This document shows, one piece after another, positions 17,142-26,302 of a DNA stretch of 63,772 nt. The DNA is taken from assembly GCF_029968015.1 (NCBI RefSeq), contig NZ_JASCIS010000047.1, forward strand, positions 1-63,772, read 5' to 3'. Position 1 is the first letter of the stretch. Every line of letters begins with the position of its first letter. This DNA is from Streptomyces luteolus. Lineage in GTDB: Bacteria > Actinomycetota > Actinomycetes > Streptomycetales > Streptomycetaceae. Below the pieces are notes generated by a model. That model had not been told where the DNA came from, made no database searches, and saw nothing but the letters and a program-made list of their open reading frames with translations. The translations under genes were made by a program, and so were the position numbers.

Positions 17142-19655
17142 TCACAACTGCCCCACCCCCGTAACCCGAACAACAGCCCGCCCTTCCTCGTCGGATGCGG
17201 CGAGGTCGACTTCGGCGCTGATGCCCCAGTCGTGGTCGTCGTTGGGGTCGGCGAAGGTCTGGCGGACGCGCCACAGGCCGTGGGCCTGGTCTTCCTCGAT
17301 GGAGAGCAGCTTGGGGCCGCGGGCGTCGGGGCCGGTGCCGAGGTCGTCGTACTCGTCCCAGTAGGCGTCCATGGCTTCGCCCCAGGCGTCGGCGTCCCAG
17401 CCGGAGTCACTGTCGAGTTCGCCGAGTTCGTCGACGTTGTCGAGGGCGGCGAGTTCGACGCGGCGGAACATGGCATTGCGGACGAGGACGCGGAAGGCGC
17501 GGGCGTTGGCGGTGACCGGCTTGACCTGGTCGGCCTTCTCCTGTGCCTCTTCGGCGGTCTCGACCTCGGGGTTGGCGAGCTGCTCCCACTCATCGAGGAG
17601 CGAGGAGTCGACCTGGCGGACCATCTCGCCGAGCCAGGCGATGAGGTCTTCGAGGTCGTCGGACTTGAGGTCGTCCGGGATGGTGTGCTCGAGCGCCTTG
17701 TACGCGCTCGCCAGGTAGCGAAGGACGATGCCTTCGGTGCGGGCGAGTTCGTAGAAGGAGGTGAACTCGGTGAAGGACAGGGCGCGTTCGTACATGTCCC
17801 GGATCACGGACTTCGGCGACACCGGGTGGTCGCCGACCCACGGGTGCGAGCGCCGGTAAAGCCCGTACGCGTGCCAGAGGAGCTCTTCGAGGGGCTTCGG
17901 GTACGAGATGTCCTGGAGCCGCTCCATCCGCTCCTCGTACTCGACGCCGTCGGCCTTCATCTGGCCGACGGCCTCGCCGCGTGCCTTGTTCTGCTGTGCG
18001 GCGAGGATCTGCCGTGGGTCGTCGAGCGTGGACTCGACGACGGACACCATGTCGAGGGCGTACGAGGGGGATTCGGGGTCGAGCAGTTCGAACGCGGCGA
18101 GTGCGAAGGTCGACAGGGGCTGGTTGAGGGCGAAGTCCTGCTGCAGGTCGACGGTGAGCCGGACGATGCGGCCGGTCGCGTCGGGCTCGTCGAGCTTCTC
18201 GACGACGCCGCCGTCGAGAAGCGAGCGGTAGATGGCGATGGCCCGGCGGATGTGCCGAATCTGGTTCTTGCGCGGCTCGTGATTGTCCTCGAGGAGGCGG
18301 CGCATGGCCTCGAAGGCGTTGCCTGGCCGGGCGATCACCGACAGGAGCATGGTGTGGGTGACGCGGAACCGGGAGGTGAGCGGCTCGGGTTCGGAGGCGA
18401 TGAGCTTCTCGAAGGTGTTCTCTGTCCAGCCGACGAAGCCTTCGGGTGCCTTCTTGCGGACGACCTTGCGCCGCTTCTTGGGGTCGTCTCCGGCCTTGGC
18501 GAGGGCCTTCTCGTTCTCGATGACGTGCTCGGGGGCCTGGGCGACGACGAATCCGGCGGTGTCGAATCCGGCCCTGCCCGCGCGGCCCGCGATCTGGTGG
18601 AACTCGCGCGCACGCAGCACGCGCACGCGATTGCCGTCGTACTTGGCGAGGGCGGTGAACAGCACTGTCCTGATGGGGACGTTGACGCCGACGCCGAGGG
18701 TGTCCGTACCGCAGATGACCTTGAGGAGTCCTGCCTGGGCGAGTTTCTCCACGAGGCGGCGGTACTTGGGCAGCATGCCCGCGTGGTGCACGCCGATGCC
18801 GTGGCGTACGTAACGGGAGAGGTTGCGGCCGAACTTGGTGGTGAAGCGGAAATTGCCGATCAGCTCGGCGATCTGCTCCTTCTCGGCCTTGGTGCACATG
18901 TTGATGCTCATCAGGGACTGCGCGCGTTCGACGGCCTGCGCCTGGGTGAAGTGCACGATGTAGACGGGAGCCTGCTTCGTTTCAAGCAGTTCCGTCAGCG
19001 TCTCGGTGATGGGTGTGAGGCGGTATTCGTACGAGAGTGGCACCGGCCGGGTCGCGGAGCGCACCACGGAGGTGGGGCGGCCGGTGCGGCGGGTGAGGTC
19101 CTTCTCGAACATGGAGACGTCGCCGAGCGTCGCCGACATCAGGACGAACTGGGCCTGTGGCAGTTCGAGCAGAGGGATCTGCCAGGCCCAGCCGCGGTCC
19201 GGTTCCGCGTAGAAGTGGAACTCGTCCATCACGACCTGGCCGATGTCGGCGTCCTTGCCGTCGCGCAGCGCGATGGAGGCGAGGACCTCGGCGGTGCAGC
19301 AGATGACCGGAGCATCGGCGTTGACGGAGGCGTCGCCGGTGAGCATGCCGACGTTCTCGGTGCCGAAGAGCTTGCACAGGTCGAAGAACTTCTCGCTGAC
19401 CAGTGCCTTGATCGGCGCGGTGTAGAAGGTGACCTTGTCGGCGGCGAGGGCGGCGAAGTGGGCGCCTGCGGCGACGAGGCTCTTGCCGGACCCGGTGGGC
19501 GTGGACAAGATCACGTTGGCGCCGGAGACCACCTCGATCAGCGCCTCCTCCTGAGCCGGATAGAGAGTGATGCCCTGTTCCTCGGTCCATGACGAGAAGG
19601 CGTCGAAGAGGGCATCAGGGTCGGCGTCCGGCGGCAGCTGATCGATAAGGGTCAC
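17142..19655 (-). CDS. DEAD/DEAH-box helicase of the DUF3516 type
   Basis: An 837-residue Ski2-like RNA/DNA helicase. Motif I is STPTGSGKS (about 51-59), motif II is VMDEFH (142-147), motif III is LMSATLGD and motif VI is QIAGRAGRAGFD. A long C-terminal region typical of DUF3516 proteins follows. ATP-driven unwinding or remodelling of structured RNA is the likely activity. I chose the GTG at 19655 (MTLIDQLPPDADPD) because the open frame upstream is a shadow in a promoter region. No start site downstream fits as well. The gene is widely conserved in Streptomyces and looks intact. Confidence 0.9.
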   Translation of the reverse strand: MTLIDQLPPDADPDALFDAFSSWTEEQGITLYPAQEEALIEVVSGANVILSTPTGSGKSLVAAGAHFAALAADKVTFYTAPIKALVSEKFFDLCKLFGTENVGMLTGDASVNADAPVICCTAEVLASIALRDGKDADIGQVVMDEFHFYAEPDRGWAWQIPLLELPQAQFVLMSATLGDVSMFEKDLTRRTGRPTSVVRSATRPVPLSYEYRLTPITETLTELLETKQAPVYIVHFTQAQAVERAQSLMSINMCTKAEKEQIAELIGNFRFTTKFGRNLSRYVRHGIGVHHAGMLPKYRRLVEKLAQAGLLKVICGTDTLGVGVNVPIRTVLFTALAKYDGNRVRVLRAREFHQIAGRAGRAGFDTAGFVVAQAPEHVIENEKALAKAGDDPKKRRKVVRKKAPEGFVGWTENTFEKLIASEPEPLTSRFRVTHTMLLSVIARPGNAFEAMRRLLEDNHEPRKNQIRHIRRAIAIYRSLLDGGVVEKLDEPDATGRIVRLTVDLQQDFALNQPLSTFALAAFELLDPESPSYALDMVSVVESTLDDPRQILAAQQNKARGEAVGQMKADGVEYEERMERLQDISYPKPLEELLWHAYGLYRRSHPWVGDHPVSPKSVIRDMYERALSFTEFTSFYELARTEGIVLRYLASAYKALEHTIPDDLKSDDLEDLIAWLGEMVRQVDSSLLDEWEQLANPEVETAEEAQEKADQVKPVTANARAFRVLVRNAMFRRVELAALDNVDELGELDSDSGWDADAWGEAMDAYWDEYDDLGTGPDARGPKLLSIEEDQAHGLWRVRQTFADPNDDHDWGISAEVDLAASDEEGRAVVRVTGVGQL

Positions 19656-19800
19656 ACCCCCATCTTGCCTGCCCGTACCCCCGATCCGGGAACCGGAGGT
19701 CGGCGGGAAGATCACGAGCGTTACGCTGTGCCGTCGACCGGGCGCCCGACCATGCGTCAACTGGGCGTCAGCACAAAGAGAATTGGGGCGGGCAACGGCC

Positions 19801-20592
19801 ATGATGGGTCCAGCACACTCACTGTCGGGAGCGGCGGCCTGGCTGGGGGTGGGAGCGGCGGCGGCTGCCGCGGGGCACCCGATGCCCTGGCCGGTCCTCG
19901 TCGTCGGCGCGCTGATCTGCGCGGGCGCGGCGCTGGCCCCGGACCTGGACCATAAGTCGGCCACGATCTCCAGGGCCTTCGGCCCGATCTCGCGGGGGTT
20001 GTGCGAGGTGGTGGACAAGCTCTCGTACGCGGTCTACAAGGCGACGAAGACCCGTCAGGACCCGCGGCGCACGGGTGGCCATCGCACGCTGACGCACACG
20101 TGGCTGTGGGCGGTGCTGATCGGCGGTGGTGCATCGGTCCTCGCGATCACTGGGGGGCGGTGGGCGGTCCTCGCGATCCTCTTCGTGCATCTGGTGCTGG
20201 CTGTGGAGGGCCTGCTGTGGAGGGCCGCCCGGGTTTCGAGCGACGTGCTGGTGTGGCTGCTCGGTGCGACGAGTGCGTGGATCCTCGCAGGTGTGCTCGA
20301 CCAGCCGGGCAAGGGTGCGGACTGGCTGTTCACCGGCCCGGGCCAGGAGTACTTGTGGCTGGGCCTGCCGATCATCCTGGGCGCCCTCGTGCATTGCGTC
20401 GGCGATGCCCTGACGGTGTCGGGCTGCCCGATCCTGTGGCCGATCCCCATAGCGGGCAAGCGCTGGTACCCGATGGGGCCGCCGAAGGCGATGCGGTTCC
20501 GCGCGGGCAGCTGGGTGGAGCTGAAGGTGCTGATGCCGGTGTTCATGCTGCTCGGCGGCGTGGGTGGCGCGGCTGCGCTGAACTTCATCTAG
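19801..20592 (+). CDS. YdjM/DUF457-type membrane-bound metal-dependent hydrolase
   Basis: A 263-residue polytopic membrane protein. The family motifs are visible: HSLSGAAAW near the start, LAPDLDHKSATIS (about 49-61), GGHRTLTHTWLW (about 90-101) and LVHCVGDALTVSGCPILWPI. Conserved His and Asp residues in these motifs are presumed metal ligands. The physiological substrate is not known; some relatives affect membranes or stress responses. The ATG at 19801 follows GGGGCGGGC. It is divergent from the helicase gene, with a shared intergenic region of about 145 bases. Confidence 0.85.
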   Translation: MMGPAHSLSGAAAWLGVGAAAAAAGHPMPWPVLVVGALICAGAALAPDLDHKSATISRAFGPISRGLCEVVDKLSYAVYKATKTRQDPRRTGGHRTLTHTWLWAVLIGGGASVLAITGGRWAVLAILFVHLVLAVEGLLWRAARVSSDVLVWLLGATSAWILAGVLDQPGKGADWLFTGPGQEYLWLGLPIILGALVHCVGDALTVSGCPILWPIPIAGKRWYPMGPPKAMRFRAGSWVELKVLMPVFMLLGGVGGAAALNFI

Positions 20593-20714
20593 GAGGTTCG
20601 GGGCACGGGCCCGCGCTGGATTCGCGCGGTACGGCCCACGGGACCGCGGGGCGCGGTGGAGGGCCTTCACTTCATGCCTAACCCTCGACCTTAGGGTGAG
20701 ATTCCACTCGATCG

Positions 20715-21287
20715 TCAGGTCAGACCGCCGCTCGCGGGGTCGGGGCTTGAGGCTGCCCCGGCGGGCGCACCGGAAGCATGAGCCGGGCTTGCCGTCCGCG
20801 GGATGGCGGGCGCGTCACCTCGGCGCTCTCCGTCCTCTTTCATATGAGGGTCGGCGGCCAGTAGGGCGAAGGCGGCAATGATGACAGCGACGCGGGCGTA
20901 GTGGAAGCGGTCCCACCAGTTCAGCTGCTGCTTCCAGTCGGCTGGCAGGCCGTCGGCGGTCCATGTCTTGACCCGGTTGTTGATCGGGGCGAGTAGCAGG
21001 ATCGACATGATCACGCTGATGATCAGCAGCCCGACGGCCGTGACGACGAGTCCGGCGCCTCGTTCGTGCCGTCCGGCGACGGCCCAGATAGTGGCGAGGA
21101 TCAGCGAGGCGACGTACCAGAACGGCATCACGGTGCCGAGCAGTCGGGCCCCGCGGGTGCGGCCGCGCAGGCCGCTGTCGCCGGGGAGCCCGTCGAGGAT
21201 CGGGTTGATGAAGAAGGCCACGGAGAACTCCACGCCCACCATCAGGCCGACGATCACGGTGGTGAAGACCTCAAGTGCGTTGAGCAT
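20715..21287 (-). CDS. DUF1772 (anthrone oxygenase-like) membrane protein
   Basis: A 190-residue protein with four hydrophobic segments, typical of DUF1772: EVFTTVIVGLMVGVEFSVAFF at the start, then FWYVASLILATIWAV, AVGLLIISVIMSILLLAPIN and the conserved NWWDRFHYARVAVIIAAF. Members are often small membrane proteins controlled by a neighbouring TetR gene, as here. The last 35 residues are a low-complexity Ala/Pro/Ser tail. It is divergent from the TetR gene across an operator-rich 91-base region. Confidence 0.82.
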   Translation of the reverse strand: MLNALEVFTTVIVGLMVGVEFSVAFFINPILDGLPGDSGLRGRTRGARLLGTVMPFWYVASLILATIWAVAGRHERGAGLVVTAVGLLIISVIMSILLLAPINNRVKTWTADGLPADWKQQLNWWDRFHYARVAVIIAAFALLAADPHMKEDGERRGDAPAIPRTASPAHASGAPAGAASSPDPASGGLT

Positions 21288-21301
21288 GATGATCCTTCCT
21301 G

Positions 21302-21369
21302 GGATCTAGCGGCGCTAGATCCTGAGGCAACGCTAGCGCTGCTACCGCTCGCTTGTCTAGCGGTGCTAG
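21302..21369. promoter_or_regulatory. Three operator-like CTAGC-N3-GCTAG sites in a TetR divergent promoter
   Basis: A perfect inverted repeat GGATCTAGC-GGC-GCTAGATCC lies at 21302-21322. Shorter versions of the same core, CTAGC-N3-GCTAC and CTAGC-N3-GCTAG, lie at 21333-21345 and 21357-21369. The last ends 9 bases before the TetR start codon. Their position between DUF1772 and tetR fits repression of both genes by the TetR product. Confidence 0.8.
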
Positions 21370-21378
21370 GATCGGATC

Positions 21379-21957
21379 ATGTCTGTACAGGAACGCAAGG
21401 AGCGCGAGCGGGCGGGCCGTGAACGCCTCATCGTGGCGACGGCCCGCGAACTCGCCGAGCAGCAGGGCTGGGAAGCAGTCACCACCCGTCGGCTCGCCGA
21501 GCGCATCGAGTACAGCCAGCCGGTCCTCTACAGCCACTTCCGCGGAAAGCGCGAGATCATCGGCGCCGTCGCCCTGGACGGGGCCTCCGAGATGGCCGCG
21601 GCGTTGCGGGCCGGGGCCATCGCCGCGGATGGGCCCCGCGAGGGGGTCACCGCCCTCGCCCGTGCCTACCTCGACTTCGCCGAGCACCACCCGGCGGTCT
21701 ACGACGCCATGTTCCAGCTCGACGGCGGCCTGGCGTTCGCGGAGGAGGACACCCCGGAGCCTCTGAAGGACGCCTTCGCCGCCCTGTTGGAGACCCTCGG
21801 CGAGGTCGCCGGGGACGGAGTCCATCCAGGGCTGTTCACCGAGGTGTTCTGGGCGGCCTTGCACGGGCTGGCAACCCTGACCCGGGCCGGACGGCTGCCG
21901 CCGGGAGACGCCGAGCGGAGGGTGGAGTTGCTGGTGGACAGACTCGCAGTGCTCTGA
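21379..21957 (+). CDS. TetR/AcrR family repressor
   Basis: A 192-residue regulator. The N-terminal helix-turn-helix is clear: RERLIVATARELAEQQGWEAV, then TTRRLAERIEYSQPVLYSHF and RGKREIIGAVAL. The remaining helices form the ligand pocket (YLDFAEHHPAVYDAMFQLDGG). The ligand is unknown. The gene is divergent from DUF1772, and the three CTAGC-N3-GCTAG repeats in the shared promoter are its likely operators, giving autoregulation. A strong hairpin terminator follows 22 bases after the stop. Confidence 0.92.
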   Translation: MSVQERKERERAGRERLIVATARELAEQQGWEAVTTRRLAERIEYSQPVLYSHFRGKREIIGAVALDGASEMAAALRAGAIAADGPREGVTALARAYLDFAEHHPAVYDAMFQLDGGLAFAEEDTPEPLKDAFAALLETLGEVAGDGVHPGLFTEVFWAALHGLATLTRAGRLPPGDAERRVELLVDRLAVL

Positions 21958-21979
21958 CGCGCCGTCCGAACGGGCAGCC

Positions 21980-22011
21980 GGGGCAGCCGGAGTCTCCGGC
22001 CCGGCTGCCCC
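21980..22011 (+). terminator. Hairpin terminator of the tetR gene
   Basis: GGGGCAGCCGG and CCGGCTGCCCC form a perfect 11-bp stem with a 10-base loop, starting 22 bases after the tetR stop codon. No U-tract follows, which is usual for Streptomyces terminators. Confidence 0.75.
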
Positions 22012-22131
22012 GGGCTGCGACATCGCTTCCCGGGTCATTCACGACGGCGTAGGCCAAGGTGACCGCGCTGTCCGACGCCGCCTACCGCTGTCTGTCTGCC
22101 GCGTGGACCGACCTCACCGCGTGGACCGGCC

Positions 22132-22856
22132 TCACCTCAGGTGGCGATCCAGGAATCGGCACCCTTCCTCCAACTCGAACCACGGGGTGCCGGTGTGCCC
22201 TCCCATATTGGCGTGCAGCGTCTTCTCCTTGCTGCCGAAGGCGTCGAACAGCTCCAGTGCCCGTTGACGTGGATTCCCCTCGTCGTCCCACTGCAGCAAG
22301 AACAGCAGCGGAAGGGAGAGCTGCCGGGCCTCCTCGCGCTGGGCGAGGGGCACGTAACCCCCGGCGAAGAAACCGGCTGCCGTGATGCGCGGCTCCACCA
22401 CCGCAAGACGGATACCGAGGGCGGCCCATCCCCCTGAGTACCCGACCGGTCCGCCGATCTCTGGCAGTGTCAGGAGAGCGTCCAGAGTGGTCTGCCAGTC
22501 CGGGACGGCCTTTTCGACCAGCGGGCCGATGAAGGATTCGAATGCCTCATCGACCGGTTCGCCGGCCTGCATCGCGTGTTGGAAATCGGCGCGTGCCTGT
22601 TCCTCGGCGGCGGAACGGGGCCGGTCACCGCACCCGGCGGCGTCGATGGTGGCCACCGCGTAGCCGCGTGCCGCGGTGTACCGCGCACGGGCCACCAGCC
22701 GGGGGTCCGCCTTGGGCAAGCCGTTGTTGTGGGCCTCAGGACCAGCGGAGCCGGTGCGGTGGACTTGGGAGTCCACAGGGTGCCGGGGATCTCGCCGAGG
22801 GGGAATTCGCGTTCGTGGACGCCGTCGTCGAGGCGCTGCTCGGAAGTGAAGTCCAT
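22132..22856 (-). pseudogene. Frameshifted alpha/beta hydrolase
   Basis: The gene starts at 22856 with MDFTSEQRLDDGVHEREFPL, and the coding sense changes frame near 22740, continuing as HNNGLPKADPRLVARARYTA to 22132. Relative to an expected L-x-G-H-N-N-G motif, one base is missing in CTGAGGCCCACAACAAC. After the shift the hydrolase features are good: GYAVATIDAAGCGDRP, the nucleophile-type elbow VGYSGGWAALG and a terminal ...NMGGHTGTPW region with the His. The elbow reads GYSGG, so Ser is present. It is nonfunctional unless the shift is a base-calling error. An IS5-type remnant lies 240 bases beyond its start. Confidence 0.75.
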
Positions 22857-23093
22857 GGTCGTGCCTTTCGGGAGTGCTGTGGTACGGCGCTCCCGGACGA
22901 CGACCTATCGCCCGACCGTGACCCCGGAGGGGAGCACCCATGTCAAAACTGCGTTCACGGGTACCACCTCCTCGTTCTCTCGCACGGCCGCCGCAAAAAT
23001 AGCAGTGGACGCCGCGATGCCGCCAACGGATTGTTGTGGAGCTTCGTTGGCTGATGTCGCCTCAGCACATGGGACACGCCCTTAGAGGATGTC

Positions 23094-23417
23094 TCACGTG
23101 GTGAGTTTCGCCAGCTTCTTGTAGCAGGTCAGGGTTGTGGCGAGGCCGAGGAAGGCGAGGAAGTGACTGCCCTTGCGTTCGTATCGGACCGTGAGTCGGC
23201 GGTAGCCGAACAGCCAGGCGATCGACCGCTCGATCTTCCAGCGGTGGCGGCCGAGCCGCTCGCCGGACTCGATTCCCGGACGCGCGATCCGCGGGATCAG
23301 GTTGCGGACGCGGAGCCAGGCCAGGTGGTCGGTGGAGAAGTACGCCTTGTCAGCCCGGATCTTGACCGGTCGCCGTCGGCGCGGTCCACGCCGTGAGCGG
23401 ATGTCCGGCAGGTGCAC
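23094..23417 (-). pseudogene. IS5-family transposase C-terminal remnant
   Basis: A 107-codon fragment with the C-terminal half of an IS5-type DDE transposase: KIRADKAYFSTDHLAWLRVR, the Glu region GRHRWKIERSIAWLFGYRRL and LAFLGLATTLTCYKKL. The N-terminal half with the first two Asp residues is missing; a stop codon lies just upstream of the GTG at 23417. A GAGGATGTCTCAC sequence at about 23085-23097 may be the old element end. It lies between the broken hydrolase and the SDR gene, so it marks a rearrangement point. Confidence 0.82.
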
Positions 23418-23553
23418 GTTCAGGTTTCACACTGCTCGCCGCTCTGCTATCAGCGAATGTTCCGGCCTGTGGGAACGTCGGATTCCGGGCGATCCAGGGC
23501 GTAGATTCGAGTGTGTTCGAAGGCAGGGCCGCGCACGATTCGGGGAGGGCGCA

Positions 23554-24297
23554 GTGGGAGTGCTGAAGGGCAGGACGGCGGTCGTCACGGGCGGCTCGCG
23601 GGGCATCGGCCGGGCGATCGTGGAGCGCCTGGCCCGTGACGGGGCGAGCGTGGTGTTCAACTACGCGCACAGTACCGAGGCGGCGGCGGACGTCGTACGA
23701 GAAGTCGAGGACGCCGGCGGCAGCGTCCACGGCGTGCAGCTCGACCTGGCCGAGCGAGGGGCGCCCGAGCGCCTCATGGAGGTCGCCGACGAACGGTTCG
23801 GCGGACTCGACATCCTGGTGAACAACGCCGCGCTCAACTTCTCGGTGGCGCCTCTCGCGGAGACCGAGGAGGAGGTCTTCGACCAGGCGATGACGGTCAA
23901 CGCCAAGGCCGCATTCCTCACCATCCGCTACGCTGCACGGCACATGCGTGACGGCGGCCGCATCATCACCATCTCCACGCTGAACACCGTCCGCCCGGCC
24001 CCGCAGAACGCCCCGTACGTGGCCAGCAAGGGCGCGATCGAGCAGCTGACCGCGGTGGCGGCGCAGGAGCTCGGGCCACGGGGCATTACGGCGAACACGG
24101 TCTCACCCGGCGCGACCGACACCGATCTCCTACGAGGCACCAACTCGGCCGAGAACCTCGAGATGGCCGTGGCGCTGACGCCGCTCCGCAGACTTGGACA
24201 GCCGTCCGACGTGGCCGACGTGGTGGGCTTCCTGGCGGGGCCGGACGGGAGATGGATCACGGGGCAGAACATCCGGGCCACGGGAGGGATCGGCTGA
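23554..24297 (+). CDS. Short-chain dehydrogenase/reductase (3-oxoacyl-ACP reductase-like)
   Basis: A 247-residue classical SDR. The cofactor motif TGGSRGIGRAI is at residues 11-21, NNAA at about 90, the catalytic Ser lies in ITISTLNT, the YVASK motif (Tyr and Lys) is near 152, and the C-terminal end is GRWITGQNIRATGGIG. It would reduce a keto group or oxidise an alcohol with NADPH; the substrate is unknown. The GTG at 23554 is preceded by GGGGAGGG. The GTG start was chosen over earlier in-frame codons because it gives the family N-terminus. It is convergent with the ABC exporter genes. Confidence 0.92.
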   Translation: MGVLKGRTAVVTGGSRGIGRAIVERLARDGASVVFNYAHSTEAAADVVREVEDAGGSVHGVQLDLAERGAPERLMEVADERFGGLDILVNNAALNFSVAPLAETEEEVFDQAMTVNAKAAFLTIRYAARHMRDGGRIITISTLNTVRPAPQNAPYVASKGAIEQLTAVAAQELGPRGITANTVSPGATDTDLLRGTNSAENLEMAVALTPLRRLGQPSDVADVVGFLAGPDGRWITGQNIRATGGIG

Positions 24298-24520
24298 GGG
24301 CAACGGCAGAAGAAGGGGCGGAGGTAGGAGCGGAAGAAAGGGGAAGGTAGGAGAAGGGCCGGGCGTGGTGCACGCCCTGACGCGGGTCGACGGGCGGGGG
24401 AGCCGCCGTCCGGCGCCGGCCGACAGCTCCTCCGGTCTGCGCGCAGGTTCGCCGCCTCGCATGTGATGCTCGGTCACTTCAGCGGTCCCGCCCACTTGGT
24501 CGGCACACGTACCCTCCGGA

Positions 24521-26302
24521 TCACCCGTGCCAGGACCGCCACAGTGCCGCGTATGCACCGTCGGCGGCGACCAGTTCGTCGTGGCTGCCCAGCTCGCTGA
24601 TCCGGCCTTGCTCGACGACCGCGATCACGTCGGCGTCATGGGCCGTGTGCAGGCGGTGCGCGATGGCGACCACGGTACGGCCGTCCAGGACGCGTGCCAG
24701 GGACCGCTCCAGGTTCCGGGCCGCACGAGGGTCGAGCAGGGACGTCGCCTCGTCCAGGACCAGCGTGTGCGGGTCGGCCAGCACCAGGCGGGCCAGGGCG
24801 ATCTGCTGAGCCTGCGCGGGAGTGAGCGTGAAGCCGCCCGAGCCGACCTCGGTGTCGAGGGCGTCGTCGAGAGACCGCGCCCAGATGTCGGCGTCGACCG
24901 CGGCGAGCGCTGCCCACAGTTCGGCGTCCTGCGCGTCGGACCGGGCCAGGAGCAAGTTGTCGCGCAGAGAGCCGACGAACACGTGATGTTCCTGGTTGAC
25001 CAGGGCGACGTGCTCGCGGACCCGTTCCGCGGGCATCCGGGACAGCTCCGCACCGCCGAGTGCGACCGAGCCGGCACGGGGACCGTAGATCCCGGCGAGC
25101 AGTCGGCCGAGGGTGGACTTGCCCGCGCCGGACGGCCCGACCAGTGCGACCCGGCTGCCGGGGCGTACGGACAGGGACACCTGGTGCAGTACGTCCACGC
25201 CCGGCCGGTAGCCGAAGTGCACGCCGTCCGCGGTGACTTCGCGCCCGTCGGGGCTGACGGACGTGTCGCCCGCGCCCGGTTCGATCTCGCGGACGCCCAC
25301 GAGGCGGGCCAGGGACACCTGGGCCACCTGCAACTCGTCGTACCAGCGCAGGATCAGATTCACCGGGTCGACCATCATCTGGGCGATCAGGGCGCCGGTC
25401 GTGAGCTGGCCGACGTCGATCCAGCCCCGCAGGACGAAGACGCCGCCGATGAGCAGCACCGCGGCGAGCACGGTGACGTGGGTGGCATTGATGACGGGGA
25501 AGAGCACGGAACGGAGGTAGAGGGTGTATCGCTCCCAAGCAGTCCATTCCCCGACGCGCTGGTCGGACAGCGCGATCCGGCGGGCACCGAGCCGGTGCGC
25601 CTCAACGGTGCGTCCCGCGTCCACGGTCTCCGTCAGCGCGGCGGCCACGGCGGCGTACCCTGCGGCTTCCGAGCGGTACGCGGACGGGGCGCGCTTGAAG
25701 TACCAGCGGCAGCCGATGACCAACGCGGGAACAGCGAGGAGCACCGTGAGCGCGAGCGGCGGCGAGGTGAAGGCCAGGCCGCCGAGGAGCAGGCCGATCC
25801 ACACGACGCCGATGGTCACCTGCGGCACCGCTTCGCGCATGGCGTTGGCCAGCCGGTCGATGTCCGTGGTGATACGGGACAGCAGGTCACCGGTGCCGGC
25901 GCGCTCCAGGACGCCGGGCGGCAGGCCGACGGAGCGGATCAGGAAGTCCTCGCGAAGGTCGGCCAGCATCTGCTCGCCCAGCATCGCCCCGCGCAGCCGG
26001 ACCAGGCGGATGAACACCGCCTGGAGCACGAGGGCGGCCGTGAACAGCCCGATGGCGCGGCCCAGTTGGAGATCACCGCTGCCGTCGGCGGCGTGCTGCA
26101 CGAGATCGCCGAGGAGCGTGGGGCCGACCATGGACGCGATCACCGCGACGGCGTTGACGCCGATGAGCAGGGCGAAGGCCTTGCTGTGCCGGGCGAACAG
26201 TTCACGCACGTACGCCCGTACCGTCGCGGGGCTGCCCACAGGCAGCGTCTCCGTGGTGCGGGGAGCCGCCGGATCGTACTCCGGCGGCGCCAGGCCGATC
26301 AT
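24521..26302 (-). CDS. ABC exporter half-transporter, ATP-site donor subunit
   Basis: A 593-residue half-transporter with six membrane segments (about 30-320) and a C-terminal ATPase domain. Walker A is GPSGAGKST, Walker B is LVLDEATS and the switch His is in IAHRLHTA, all canonical. The signature motif is degenerate: the LSGGQ position reads LTPAQAQ. The ATG at 26302 overlaps the stop of the upstream subunit gene (ATGA), so the two are produced together. With its partner it should form a heterodimeric exporter that has one consensus and one degenerate ATP site. Substrate is not known, though lipids, peptides or drugs are usual. Confidence 0.88.
   Translation of the reverse strand: MIGLAPPEYDPAAPRTTETLPVGSPATVRAYVRELFARHSKAFALLIGVNAVAVIASMVGPTLLGDLVQHAADGSGDLQLGRAIGLFTAALVLQAVFIRLVRLRGAMLGEQMLADLREDFLIRSVGLPPGVLERAGTGDLLSRITTDIDRLANAMREAVPQVTIGVVWIGLLLGGLAFTSPPLALTVLLAVPALVIGCRWYFKRAPSAYRSEAAGYAAVAAALTETVDAGRTVEAHRLGARRIALSDQRVGEWTAWERYTLYLRSVLFPVINATHVTVLAAVLLIGGVFVLRGWIDVGQLTTGALIAQMMVDPVNLILRWYDELQVAQVSLARLVGVREIEPGAGDTSVSPDGREVTADGVHFGYRPGVDVLHQVSLSVRPGSRVALVGPSGAGKSTLGRLLAGIYGPRAGSVALGGAELSRMPAERVREHVALVNQEHHVFVGSLRDNLLLARSDAQDAELWAALAAVDADIWARSLDDALDTEVGSGGFTLTPAQAQQIALARLVLADPHTLVLDEATSLLDPRAARNLERSLARVLDGRTVVAIAHRLHTAHDADVIAVVEQGRISELGSHDELVAADGAYAALWRSWHG

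Noticed and set aside
17049..19592. 847-codon plus-strand ORF opposite the helicase gene
   Set aside because: It is Gly/Val/Glu/Asp-rich shadow coding; helicase motifs on the minus strand are complete.
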